Shown here: one piece after another, positions 36,432 to 44,469 of the stretch
Position numbering within the stretch: the stretch's first letter is position 1
Layout of the letters: every line of letters starts with the position of its first letter
Origin: SIG78 sp036677805
GTDB lineage: Bacteria > Verrucomicrobiota > Lentisphaeria > Victivallales > Victivallaceae
NCBI GenBank assembly: GCA_036677805.1
Contig: JAVBVS010000007.1
Span: 1 to 64,000 of the forward strand
Reading direction: 5' to 3'
Length of the DNA stretch: 64,000 nucleotides
Translations under genes and position numbers: made by a program
Notes under the pieces: model-generated
What the model was told of the DNA's origin: nothing
Database searches by the model: none
Seen by the model: only the letters and a program-made list of their open reading frames with translations

Positions 36432-36459
36432 AAGATACCGCAATATTTTTAAAAGTCAA
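36432..36459 (-). promoter_or_regulatory. Promoter of the adhE-hydrogenase operon
   Basis: On the minus strand TTGACT (36459-36454) and TATCTT (36437-36432) are spaced by 16 bp; a perfect TATAAT (36432-36427) also overlaps the end of this -10. The area 36373-36510 is strikingly AT-rich compared with the rest of the window. Confidence 0.55.
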
Positions 36460-36602
36460 GTTGATTTATAAAAAAATATTAATATTTTTATATCTATTGA
36501 AAAAAATCAAGTCCGTCGCCCGCGCCGCATCAGACCGTGCGGGAGAAATCGGGTAGGTCGCCGCCGTGGGGATGTTCGGCCAGCCGGTTCGTCCGGAAGT
36601 GG

Positions 36603-37361
36603 TTACGGCATTGCGGCTGTCAGCTGTTCCAGCCGGGTGAAAACCGTTTCGAGATCGTCGAAACGGAAGCCGGCGCGGCCATCGAGCACGGTTTCGCCGC
36701 GGTTGACGATGGCGATCCGGCCGCCGCCGCGCAACGTTGCCAGCGGCAGCCCGGCCGCAGGCTGGACCACAAGGCTGCTGCCCAGCACCAGTACCAGATC
36801 GGCGCGTGAAAATTCGCGGAACGCCTGTTCCAGCAGCGTTTCGTCAAGCATTTCGCCGTAGAAGACGATGTCCGGCTTGATCACCGCACGGCAATCCGGG
36901 CAATGCGGCACTTCGCCGCGCCGGACCAGCGGCGCGATCGTATCGTAATCGAAGCTGCGGCCGCAGCCGAGGCAGTGATGGGAGGCGGGACTGCCGTGGA
37001 GTTCATAGAGCATCCGGCTTCCGGCCTTCTGGTGCAGAATGTCGATGTTCTGGGTATAGACGCCATGAATCAGTCCGCGGCGCTCCCATTCGGCGACTGC
37101 GCGATGGACGAGATTGGGCCGGTAATTCTCCAGTCCGTAGACGAAGGTTCGGGCCCATTCGTAGAAGTATTCCGGATGGACCCGGAAGCAATCGAGCGAC
37201 AGGATTTCCTCGACTTCCAGACCGTGCCACTGTTTGCGGTAAACGCCGTGCGAACCCCGGAAGTCCGGAATGCCCGAGAGGGTGGAAATGCCCGCGCCGG
37301 TGAAAACCAGCGCGTGACGCGCCGCCGCGAGTTCCTGAAACAGCCGGTCGATACGGTCCAT
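36603..37361 (-). CDS. cobB: NAD-dependent protein deacylase (sirtuin)
   Basis: A 252-aa Sir2-family protein. It carries the NAD-binding GAGISTLSGIPDFRG, the catalytic YTQNIDILHQKAG, the catalytic His in ELHGS, a zinc ribbon (CLGCG...CPDC) and GSSLVVQPAA. It removes acyl groups from lysine using NAD. The ATG at 37361 gives the usual sirtuin start; the longer frame to 37433 runs into the terminator of the next gene. It is probably expressed separately, as a terminator lies upstream. Confidence 0.9.
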   Translation of the reverse strand: MDRIDRLFQELAAARHALVFTGAGISTLSGIPDFRGSHGVYRKQWHGLEVEEILSLDCFRVHPEYFYEWARTFVYGLENYRPNLVHRAVAEWERRGLIHGVYTQNIDILHQKAGSRMLYELHGSPASHHCLGCGRSFDYDTIAPLVRRGEVPHCPDCRAVIKPDIVFYGEMLDETLLEQAFREFSRADLVLVLGSSLVVQPAAGLPLATLRGGGRIAIVNRGETVLDGRAGFRFDDLETVFTRLEQLTAAMP

Positions 37362-37383
37362 GAGCGTTCGGCTCCGGGTTGCA

Positions 37384-37423
37384 AATAAAACGCCGTCCGG
37401 CTCCCGGGGGGAACCGGACGGCG
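37384..37423 (-). terminator. Terminator after the PIG-L gene
   Basis: A perfect 10-bp stem (37391-37400 with 37414-37423) is followed, on the minus strand, by TTTTATTT. It separates the amino-sugar pair from the sirtuin gene. Confidence 0.7.
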
Positions 37424-37436
37424 CGGGCGTCAACGG

Positions 37437-38243
37437 TTACAGCGTGCCGTTCTGAAGCCGGATTTCGTATTCCGGGTCGACGTAGACCGCGTTGGCGGCC
37501 TTGAGCGCGTCGAGCAGCGGATTGAAATCGGGCGCGCAGAACCCGACATGGCTGTGGCGCACCCAGCCCTCGGCATAGCGGAAATGCTTCGACAATCTGC
37601 CGAAGTGCTCGCCTTTGCCGACCAGGTCCTTGACATAGGCGTCCTTACCCTGACTGAGATCGAGCCAGTGCTTCTGGCTGACATGGCAGACCAGTCCCGC
37701 GATCTTCTGATCAAGCACGCCGGTAATGTCGACGTAGAGTTCCGGCATCACCGGGCGGCGCATCGCGTCGGTGAGGCTGTGGGGCATCGAGTGATAAACC
37801 CGCACGTCATTGGTCACCACCGGCGTCGGCTTGCACTTGAAGTTCATCATCCCGCGGCAGAAGGCGGCGGAAACCGCCAGCCGGCCGGTGTTGGTATGAT
37901 CTTCCATGTAGTCGTAGGGGCCGTGGGTCAGGATGATTTCCGGGGCGACTTCGCGCACCACCGGCACCAGCTTGCTCAGCAATTCCGGCGTGTAGTATAC
38001 TTCCAGGTCGTCGCACAGGCTTTCGTGAAAAATCGCGCCGATGGTTTTGGCCGAATTCATCGCCTCTTCGCGGCGGATCCGCACGATATCCTCGTAGCCG
38101 TATTCGGCAGTGCCGAGGCTGCCGTTGGCCACGTCCATATAATGGATTTCGTAGCCGGCGCGTTTCAACATCATCAGAGTCCCCGACATCCCGAAATCGA
38201 TATCATCGGGATGGCAGGCGATCGCCATCGCTGTCTTGGTCAT
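37437..38243 (-). CDS. PIG-L/LmbE-family deacetylase
   Basis: A 268-aa zinc-dependent deacetylase fold. The metal site motif CHPDDIDFGMSGTL at the start and DHTNTGRLA in the middle (with His as ligand) are both present. Family members remove acetyl groups from N-acetylglucosamine-containing molecules. It lies 27 bases after a NagB-like gene on the same strand, suggesting both handle an amino-sugar compound: deacetylation followed by isomerisation or deamination. Such pairs are frequent in Lentisphaerota and Planctomycetes. The precise substrate is unknown. Confidence 0.87.
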   Translation of the reverse strand: MTKTAMAIACHPDDIDFGMSGTLMMLKRAGYEIHYMDVANGSLGTAEYGYEDIVRIRREEAMNSAKTIGAIFHESLCDDLEVYYTPELLSKLVPVVREVAPEIILTHGPYDYMEDHTNTGRLAVSAAFCRGMMNFKCKPTPVVTNDVRVYHSMPHSLTDAMRRPVMPELYVDITGVLDQKIAGLVCHVSQKHWLDLSQGKDAYVKDLVGKGEHFGRLSKHFRYAEGWVRHSHVGFCAPDFNPLLDALKAANAVYVDPEYEIRLQNGTL

Positions 38244-38270
38244 TTCAACATCTCTCGCAAAGGTTCTTGA

Positions 38271-39197
38271 TCAATGCATTTCGACGTCGCAGACGCCGAA
38301 CCCGCCGCGGAAGAAGCTGAACGTGACCGACGGATGGTCGCTCAGAAGCGACATCGGCACGGCGCTGTCGGCGATCTTGCGGCTGATCATGTAGGTCGAA
38401 AGCCGCATCCCGAAGGGGTTGTCGTGGTGGCCCGGGTGCCAGATCGAGACCCGTTCCGCCTTCCAGGTCTGGACCGGGCCCACGGTGACCGCGGCGCTCG
38501 GCACGTTCTGCACGGTGCCGCCGCCGGAGGTCCGGGCGTTCTGCATCAGTGTGATCGGGTGGAGTTCCACCTGACGGGTCGAGAGCTTGCGGTATTCTTC
38601 CGGCGAGGGCGGGTTGTCCTTGTATTTGCCTTCGCGCTTGACCGGGTCGTTGAAGGCCCAGTGCTTGGTTTCGCCCTGACCGCCCTGCATCAGGATGCAG
38701 CGCGCCAGATCCCACGACTTGACGTATTCCGCCGGGTTTTCACTCGGGAAATGGAGGTTTTCCAGCGGCATGCGCAATTCCGGGCGGATGCGGTTGAAGC
38801 ACAGCTCCATATCGGCTTTGGCGAAGCCGAGCGCGAAATCGAGTCCGGCGGCCTTGCCGTTGACGATCCATTCGTCCATGCCCCAGAAATGGCAGTGCTT
38901 GAGATTGATGTCGAGCGCGTTCACGATTTCGGCGACGATGGGCAGCTGTTCGGTCGGTCCGATCGGACCGCAGAGTCCGGCGGGTTTCGCCGGCGTGGCC
39001 TGTTTCCAGGCGCTCACATATTCCAGCGCCTCGGCGGCGTAGAATTCCTGAAGGGTGTCGTAGATGTTGATTTTGAAGCCGGGGCGCTCGAGGCTCTTCA
39101 GGTTGCCGATGGTGATCTTGGCGGCGGCGTCGAGGATTTCGCGGTCCAGCGTGGTGTAGTCCCACCAATCGGGGGCAACTTTGCTCAAAGCTCTCAT
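38271..39197 (-). CDS. NagB/6-phosphogluconolactonase-like protein with altered active site
   Basis: A 308-aa protein of the glucosamine-6-phosphate isomerase fold. CGPIGPTEQL matches the phosphate loop (usual PTGSTPLG), FWGMDEW (Asp108) the conserved MDEY motif and GGQGETKHWAFNDP (172-185) the GVGxDGHIAFNEP motif. In the latter the catalytic Asp is Thr177 and the Glu is Asp184, while His179 is kept, so classic deaminase activity is doubtful. The ATG at 39197 is preferred because AGGAAA precedes it by eight bases. It heads an operon with the PIG-L gene. Confidence 0.72.
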   Translation of the reverse strand: MRALSKVAPDWWDYTTLDREILDAAAKITIGNLKSLERPGFKINIYDTLQEFYAAEALEYVSAWKQATPAKPAGLCGPIGPTEQLPIVAEIVNALDINLKHCHFWGMDEWIVNGKAAGLDFALGFAKADMELCFNRIRPELRMPLENLHFPSENPAEYVKSWDLARCILMQGGQGETKHWAFNDPVKREGKYKDNPPSPEEYRKLSTRQVELHPITLMQNARTSGGGTVQNVPSAAVTVGPVQTWKAERVSIWHPGHHDNPFGMRLSTYMISRKIADSAVPMSLLSDHPSVTFSFFRGGFGVCDVEMH

Positions 39198-39273
39198 TTT
39201 TTCGTTTCCTGTCTTTGATTGAAAAAAGAGTTTCATCATGCGGCCGGGGCCGCTGTTCAATTATGAATATTAT

Positions 39274-39303
39274 CTAATATGGACGCAAAGCGTGAAAAGT
39301 CAA
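39274..39303 (-). promoter_or_regulatory. Promoter of the NagB-like/PIG-L operon
   Basis: On the minus strand TTGACT (39303-39298) and TATTAG (39279-39274) are spaced by 18 bp. A small palindrome ACGCAAAGCGT (39284-39294) sits between the two boxes, a position where a repressor would block RNA polymerase. Confidence 0.5.
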
Positions 39304-39407
39304 AGCGCGCAGCCGTTTTTTTTCGCGAAATAGTTGGCAATACGCCTTGAAAAAAAGCCGGAAGCGGTTAGTTTGATAAGATGACAACGCAACAGGAGAT
39401 GGAAACG

Positions 39408-39815
39408 ATGAAGCGAAAAATTCCGGGATATCTGTCGTATGTGCTGCTGCTCGGCCTCTGCGGCCTGATCTGGGGTTGTGCCCCGCAGCAGCCGAAAAAG
39501 CTGTTGTCGGAGGATATCGACGTGCTCACCGTGTTCGCCGACGACATCGCCATCCTGAAAAACGCGAAATACCCGACCAATTCGCAGGAAAAATATCTGG
39601 CGGCGAAGCATCTGGCCGAAGGCGTCGATTTTGCGCTGACCCGCAACGTCTCCACTCTGGCGAAGCTGTTCCGGCCCGAGGACGGAGTGGTGACTTACAC
39701 CACGGAATACGGCGACGAAGTGGTGTTTTACTACAATTATCAGGATCACTATGTCCGGCTCCGCTTCTGGTTCGCAAAGAAGCTGGTGACCGATTCCGAA
39801 GTCAGGATCAAGTGA
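39408..39815 (+). CDS. Small predicted lipoprotein, unknown function
   Basis: A 135-aa protein with a lipoprotein signal (LLLGLCGLIWGC, Cys23 as the lipidation site) and a short alpha/beta domain ending in strands (GDEVVFYYNYQDHYVRLRFWF). The ATG at 39408 is nine bases from AGGAG (39394-39398); an earlier ATG at 39381 adds nine residues before the signal. Its stop overlaps the tadA start (TGATG), so the two are translationally coupled though no functional link is known. Confidence 0.72.
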   Translation: MKRKIPGYLSYVLLLGLCGLIWGCAPQQPKKLLSEDIDVLTVFADDIAILKNAKYPTNSQEKYLAAKHLAEGVDFALTRNVSTLAKLFRPEDGVVTYTTEYGDEVVFYYNYQDHYVRLRFWFAKKLVTDSEVRIK

Positions 39816-40297
39816 TGGAACCGCTTCTGGGCGACGACTACTTCATGGCGCGCGCCCTGAGCGAAGCGCTGGCGGCGTTCGACGCCGGCGAGGTGCCGGT
39901 CGGCGCGGTGGCGGTGAAAAACGGCGTGATCGTCGCCCGGGCCGGCAATCAGGTCGAGGCGCTCAAGGATGCCACCGCGCATGCGGAAATTCTGGTGCTG
40001 ACCCAGGCCGCGGCGGCGCTTGGCGACTGGCGCATGGAAGAGGTGGAGATTTTCGTAACCAAAGAGCCGTGCGCGATGTGTGCCGGAGCCATGGTCAACG
40101 CCCGGGTGAAGCGGGTGGTATACGGCCTGGCCGATCCGCGTTCGGGCGCCTGCGGTTCGGCGCTGGATGTGACCGGCTTCCCGGGGATGTTGTGGCAGGT
40201 GGAGGTCCGCGGCGGCGTCCTGGCGGAAGAGTGCGGCGCGCTGATGAAGGAGTTTTTTCGCCGGGTCCGCGAACGCAAGTCGTGCCGGGACGTCTGA
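39815..40297 (+). CDS. tadA: tRNA adenosine(34) deaminase
   Basis: A 160-aa zinc-dependent deaminase. It has the catalytic motif TAHAEILVL (His and Glu) and the zinc site EPCAMCAGAM. TadA changes adenosine to inosine at the wobble position of tRNA-Arg(ACG). The length is typical. The ATG at 39815 overlaps the upstream lipoprotein stop by one base, so its translation is coupled to that gene. Confidence 0.92.
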   Translation: MEPLLGDDYFMARALSEALAAFDAGEVPVGAVAVKNGVIVARAGNQVEALKDATAHAEILVLTQAAAALGDWRMEEVEIFVTKEPCAMCAGAMVNARVKRVVYGLADPRSGACGSALDVTGFPGMLWQVEVRGGVLAEECGALMKEFFRRVRERKSCRDV

Positions 40298-40317
40298 CGG
40301 CGAACTTTTTCAAGAAA

Positions 40318-40335
40318 TCTGACCGGCCGGTCAGA
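40318..40335. promoter_or_regulatory. Perfect 18-bp palindrome upstream of the TolC promoter
   Basis: TCTGACCGGCCGGTCAGA is perfectly symmetric and lies nine bases before the -35. The TGACC...GGTCA form is typical of TetR-family operators controlling efflux genes. No TetR gene is in the window. Confidence 0.6.
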
Positions 40336-40343
40336 AAACCCGC

Positions 40344-40372
40344 TTGCAAAACCTCGTCCGAGGTGGTAAATT
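40344..40372 (+). promoter_or_regulatory. Promoter of the TolC-like gene
   Basis: TTGCAA (40344-40349) and TAAATT (40367-40372) with 17-bp spacing. The -35 is identical to that of the acyl-chain cluster promoter at 15284. Confidence 0.55.
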
Positions 40373-40435
40373 ATCTCATTATCGTTATTGATATCAGGGA
40401 TATCCCATCGTTCAAACACAGGATTAACGAAGGCA

Positions 40436-42121
40436 ATGACTGAACAATTGAAAAAACGGCTGCTGCCGGCTTTGCTGGGCGCTTTGACGCTGCTCGGATC
40501 CGGCTGTATGGATCAATACAATCCTCCGGCGGGCGATTTTTCTTCGGACAGCTTCACGGGGCGCGACCGGAGCAAGGCGGATACGATTCTGAAGTCGATC
40601 GATACTCTGGGCCTGGAAGACGCGCAGAAGATTTCGCTGTTGAACAATCCGAGCTATATCGCCGCCTATTACGCGGTCAACGCCGCCCGGATGAGCTACT
40701 ATCAATCGTTCAGCACCTATATGCCGACGGTTTCACTCAACGGCAGTTTGTCCGGCAACGACACCAAGATCACCAATCAGCACAATTCCGTTCAGCCCGG
40801 ACGCACCGATACCGGGACGGCCGGCGCCTCGCTGGGGGCCAACTGGCTGCTGTTCGACGGTCTGGCGCGGGAATTCGGCGTGATGGCGGCCAAATATGGC
40901 GTGATGAGCCAGGAAGCGTTGAATGATGACGCCCGCCGGAAGCTGCTGCTGCTCGTGGCGCAATCCTATTATGATATTCTGCTGGCGGCGGAAAACCGCC
41001 GGATTGCGCTGGAAGACATGAGCTTTCAGCTCAAGAACCTGCGTGAAACCGAAATCAAGCATCAGTACGGCGCGGTGCCGCTGAGCGATGTGCTCAACTT
41101 CCAGATTCAGGTCAACCAGGCCGACTCCGACCGGCTGAACGCGGAATTCAACTATTCCAAGGCGTTGTTCACGCTGGCGGCGCTGATGGGCTATCCCGAA
41201 GGCACCTTGCCCGACGCGGTCAAGTTCCCGGAAATCAAATATGACAGCGATGCCCTGCTGCTGAGCGTGGACACCTATCTGGACATGGCGCTGGCCAACC
41301 GCCCGGACCTCAAATCCTACCGCGAACAACTGAAGATCAGCGAATTCAATCTCTATCAGACTTACAGCGCGTTTTCGCCGACCTTTTATGCCTCGGGATC
41401 GTACGGGCTCACCTCGACCTCCAACAATTATCATGGCAGCAATGCCACCAGCGACACCAGCTACAACAGTCAGGCATTCAACTACGGCCTCACCGCCGAG
41501 TGGGTGCTGTTCAACGGCTTCCAGCGCTACAACCGGACCCGGCAGGCGCAGGCCAATGTGGCGATTGCCCAGTTCACCGTGGCCGAAACGTGGCTGACAG
41601 TGGTCAACGACGTGCGCACGGCGTACGCCAATTACGATTTGAACATCAAGCAGGCCAATCTGTATTCGGCGATCCGCAAGCTGGTCTTCGAACAGCGCGA
41701 TCTGGTTCAGGCGGAATACGACGCCGGGCAGGCGGAAATCGTGCGTCTGAACGAAGCGCAGCGCAACGTGGTCTCGGCCGAAAGCCAGCTGGTTCAGGCG
41801 CTGGCCAACGTGCAGAAGGCGCGCGCCCAGTTGGAAGCCGCGGCCAATATCAACAACCTCGGCCGCGGCTATTACGCGGTCAATGGTGCTTCGGCGACGA
41901 TCAAAGTGCTGACCGAAAACGGCATGAAGCTGACGCCCGACGGGCTGGCCGATCCGGAGGATGTGGGGCAGTTCATGGTGATGGACGAGGCGGCCGAAAA
42001 ACAGGAAGCGGCGGAACCGGTCGTGCTCGGTTCGGAAATCGCCGGACCGCCGAAACAGGAAACGGTGGCGGAGGAATTGAAGCTCGACGCTTCCCAGGGC
42101 CAGCCGAATTTGCAGCAATAA
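40436..42121 (+). CDS. TolC-family outer-membrane efflux lipoprotein
   Basis: A 561-aa outer-membrane factor. A lipoprotein signal (LLGALTLLGSGC) is followed by two homologous TolC repeats with long helices (AQSYYDILLAAENRRIALEDM; ANYDLNIKQANLYSAIRKL) and beta-strand segments that build the channel. It should form a trimeric duct that works with an inner-membrane pump and a periplasmic adaptor. No pump or adaptor gene is next to it, so it is an orphan here. The ATG at 40436 is preferred; upstream in-frame codons run into the promoter. A C-terminal tail rich in Glu and Pro is unusual. Confidence 0.87.
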   Translation: MTEQLKKRLLPALLGALTLLGSGCMDQYNPPAGDFSSDSFTGRDRSKADTILKSIDTLGLEDAQKISLLNNPSYIAAYYAVNAARMSYYQSFSTYMPTVSLNGSLSGNDTKITNQHNSVQPGRTDTGTAGASLGANWLLFDGLAREFGVMAAKYGVMSQEALNDDARRKLLLLVAQSYYDILLAAENRRIALEDMSFQLKNLRETEIKHQYGAVPLSDVLNFQIQVNQADSDRLNAEFNYSKALFTLAALMGYPEGTLPDAVKFPEIKYDSDALLLSVDTYLDMALANRPDLKSYREQLKISEFNLYQTYSAFSPTFYASGSYGLTSTSNNYHGSNATSDTSYNSQAFNYGLTAEWVLFNGFQRYNRTRQAQANVAIAQFTVAETWLTVVNDVRTAYANYDLNIKQANLYSAIRKLVFEQRDLVQAEYDAGQAEIVRLNEAQRNVVSAESQLVQALANVQKARAQLEAAANINNLGRGYYAVNGASATIKVLTENGMKLTPDGLADPEDVGQFMVMDEAAEKQEAAEPVVLGSEIAGPPKQETVAEELKLDASQGQPNLQQ

Positions 42122-42199
42122 TTTGACGCCGGCGCTTCGGCGCACGGCATGGAGCTGGGAACCGCCGGCATGACCGGCGAACCCGCAACCGTAATCCGG

Positions 42200-42245
42200 C
42201 TCTCCGGACGGATGATTTTCCGCCGGAGAGTTTTACTCATGACAG
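42200..42245 (+). terminator. Probable terminator between TolC and gltX
   Basis: An 8-bp stem (CTCTCCGG 42200-42207 with CCGGAGAG 42233-42240), with a nested CGG/CCG pair, is followed by TTTTAC. It lies only 15 bases before gltX, so partial read-through is likely. Confidence 0.45.
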
Positions 42246-42260
42246 GGACGAGGATTTTTT

Positions 42261-43856
42261 ATGGCAGTCAGGGTACGTTTTGCACCGTCGCCGACCGGGC
42301 AGGTGCATATCGGCAATATCCGCACGGCGATTTTCAACTGGTTGTTCGCGCGGCATGAAAAGGGTGAGTTTCTGCTTCGGATCGAGGATACCGATCTGGA
42401 GCGTTCGACTCAGGACGCCATCGACAAGCTGATGGACTGCATGGCGTGGCTGGGGCTCGATTACGATGGCGAGGTGATGTACCAGAGCCGCCGCAGCGCC
42501 GATCATGTCGTGGCGGCGACGGAGCTCAAGGCGAAGCGTTTCGCCTATGACGGCAAGCCCGACGAAAGCGGCCGGGCGCCGGTTTACTTCCGGATTCCGG
42601 TTGCGGGCGACGCCGGCGGCGCCATCCGCACCGTCGGTCCGGCGGAGCGTGAACTTGACGCCCGCGAGACGGTGAAGATCGCCCCCGACGGAGTGAGTTT
42701 CGCCGGGTTGAGCGCCAAAGGGTCGCCGATGCCGATGGCCTGCTGTCTGGCCGGCGTCCGGGAGCTGAAACTGCATGCCGCCGACGGCACCGAACTGTTC
42801 GATCTGGAATCGAATCTCGAAGCGGTGCTGAACGGCGAAACCTTCACGGTGGCCGGGGCCGCGAAAATGACCTTCCTGCGACGGGAGGTTTTTTACCGCG
42901 ACCTGATCAAAGGCGAACTGTCCAAGCCGCTCGACGGTGTCAAGGATCAGATCATCGTGCGGAGCGACGGCAGTCCGGTGTTTCACCTGGCCAATGTGGT
43001 CGACGATATCGCACAGGAGGTTACCCATATCATCCGCGGCGACGATCATGTGGAAAATACCTACCGGCATATCCTGTTGTTTCATGCGCTCGGCGCTCCG
43101 ATTCCGCAGTACGGCCATCTGCCGATGATTGTGAATGCGGCGGGCAAGCCATACAGCAAGCGCGACGGCGACGCTTTCGTCGGCGATTTCCGGACGCGGG
43201 GCTTTCTGGCTGAAGCGTTGTTCAATTATCTGGCGCTGCTGGGCTGGTCGCCGGGCGACGACCGCGAAAAGTTATCGAAGCCGGAGATGATCGCGGCGTT
43301 TACGCTCGACCGGGTCAAAAGCTCGGCGGCGCAGCTGGATGCGAACAAATTGCTGAATCTGAACGGTCTGTATGTGGCGGAGCTGGCGCCGGAAACATTC
43401 GTTGAACTGGGGTGGAAATATTTCCTGCCGGTGGCGGCGGAGCTTCGGGTGGATCGTGCCGAATTCGCGCCGGTGGCGCGGTTCATGCAGAGCCGGACCA
43501 AACTTTTTACCCAGGTGGCGGAGTACCGCTACTTTTTCAGCGACGACTATGAGTTCGATGCCAAAAACGCGCCGAAATTTCTCGGCCGCCCCGAGGTGCG
43601 CAAAGCGCTGCTGGCGGTGGCGGCGGCGCTGGATGCGGCGAAATCGTTTGCGGCGGAAGAGGTGGCCGCGATTCTGACGGCGGTCGAAGCGGCCGAAGGG
43701 TTTGCGCACGGCAAGTTGTTCCAGCCGGTCCGCCTGGCGGCGACCGGGGCCAACGGCGGCGCGGAATTGGATCAGACGCTGGCGCTGATCGGGAAAGAGC
43801 GCGTGGTGCGGCGGATTCGCCGTGCGCTGGAGCTTTTTCCCGAGCGGACGGCATAA
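42261..43856 (+). CDS. gltX: Glutamyl-tRNA synthetase with unusual internal insert
   Basis: A 531-aa class I synthetase that charges tRNA with glutamate. The HIGH motif reads GQVHIGNIRTA and the KMSKS motif KPYSKRDG. The central part IIVRSDGSPVFHLANVVDDI and the LLGWSPGD element are typical GluRS. Between YFRIPV (about 113) and VFYRDLIKGEL (about 210), about 95 residues have no match to the usual enzyme, and the common Cys-rich zinc segment is absent. Because the frame is intact and motifs continue on both sides, this is a true insertion, not a frameshift. The TA.. AGGA-rich start region is weak; the ATG at 42261 is the only good choice. Confidence 0.9.
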   Translation: MAVRVRFAPSPTGQVHIGNIRTAIFNWLFARHEKGEFLLRIEDTDLERSTQDAIDKLMDCMAWLGLDYDGEVMYQSRRSADHVVAATELKAKRFAYDGKPDESGRAPVYFRIPVAGDAGGAIRTVGPAERELDARETVKIAPDGVSFAGLSAKGSPMPMACCLAGVRELKLHAADGTELFDLESNLEAVLNGETFTVAGAAKMTFLRREVFYRDLIKGELSKPLDGVKDQIIVRSDGSPVFHLANVVDDIAQEVTHIIRGDDHVENTYRHILLFHALGAPIPQYGHLPMIVNAAGKPYSKRDGDAFVGDFRTRGFLAEALFNYLALLGWSPGDDREKLSKPEMIAAFTLDRVKSSAAQLDANKLLNLNGLYVAELAPETFVELGWKYFLPVAAELRVDRAEFAPVARFMQSRTKLFTQVAEYRYFFSDDYEFDAKNAPKFLGRPEVRKALLAVAAALDAAKSFAAEEVAAILTAVEAAEGFAHGKLFQPVRLAATGANGGAELDQTLALIGKERVVRRIRRALELFPERTA

Positions 43857-43875
43857 CCGGAAACGAGGTGAAGCG

Positions 43876-44469
43876 ATGTTGTTTCGCAGACGCGGGCGGG
43901 TGGCGCTCCAGACCTACGGCGCGGAGAGCTTGAAGCAGAAGTCGCTTCCGGTGACGGTTTTCGACCATGAACTGGTGGAATTGGCCCGGGTGATGACCAC
44001 GGTGATGCACGGTTTGAACGGCATCGGATTGGCCGCGGTGCAGATCGGGATTCATTGCGATTTGATCGTACTCGATATCGCCCGGGATTCGATGGGCGAT
44101 CCGCCGACGCCGGGCGAACTGCAATTGCTGCCGCAGATGCCGCTGGCGCTGGTCAATCCCGAAATCGTGGCTTCGGGCGGCGAAATCGTGCCTTACGAGG
44201 AAGGCTGCCTGTCGGTGCCGGAACTGTATGCGCCGGTGATGCGGCCTCGGGTGGTTCGGGTGAAGGCGCGGGATTTGAGCGGGAATTGGCTGGAATTTGA
44301 AGCCGGCGGTCTGCTGGCGCGTTGTATTCAGCATGAAATCGACCATTTGCAGGGTGTGCTTTTCGTCGATCGCCTGAGCGATGAGGCGCGGCAGGGCATT
44401 GCCGACGGGCTGGCCGGACTGGAACGCCGGGGACGGCGATTGCACTTTCAACGGGAAATGAAGATATGA
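43876..44469 (+). CDS. def: Peptide deformylase
   Basis: A 197-aa metal-dependent enzyme that removes the formyl group from new proteins. The three family motifs are present: GIGLAAVQIG (49-58), EGCLS (109-113, Cys111 a metal ligand) and QHEIDHL (152-158, two His ligands and the catalytic Glu). The ATG at 43876 follows GAGGTGAA. It lies 19 bases after gltX and its stop overlaps the next start (ATGA). It is somewhat longer than E. coli Def (169 aa) because of a loop after residue 70. Confidence 0.93.
   Translation: MLFRRRGRVALQTYGAESLKQKSLPVTVFDHELVELARVMTTVMHGLNGIGLAAVQIGIHCDLIVLDIARDSMGDPPTPGELQLLPQMPLALVNPEIVASGGEIVPYEEGCLSVPELYAPVMRPRVVRVKARDLSGNWLEFEAGGLLARCIQHEIDHLQGVLFVDRLSDEARQGIADGLAGLERRGRRLHFQREMKI

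Noticed and set aside
34798..36471. 557-codon open frame on the + strand opposite adhE
   Set aside because: Antisense shadow of AdhE, with no motif or ribosome site.
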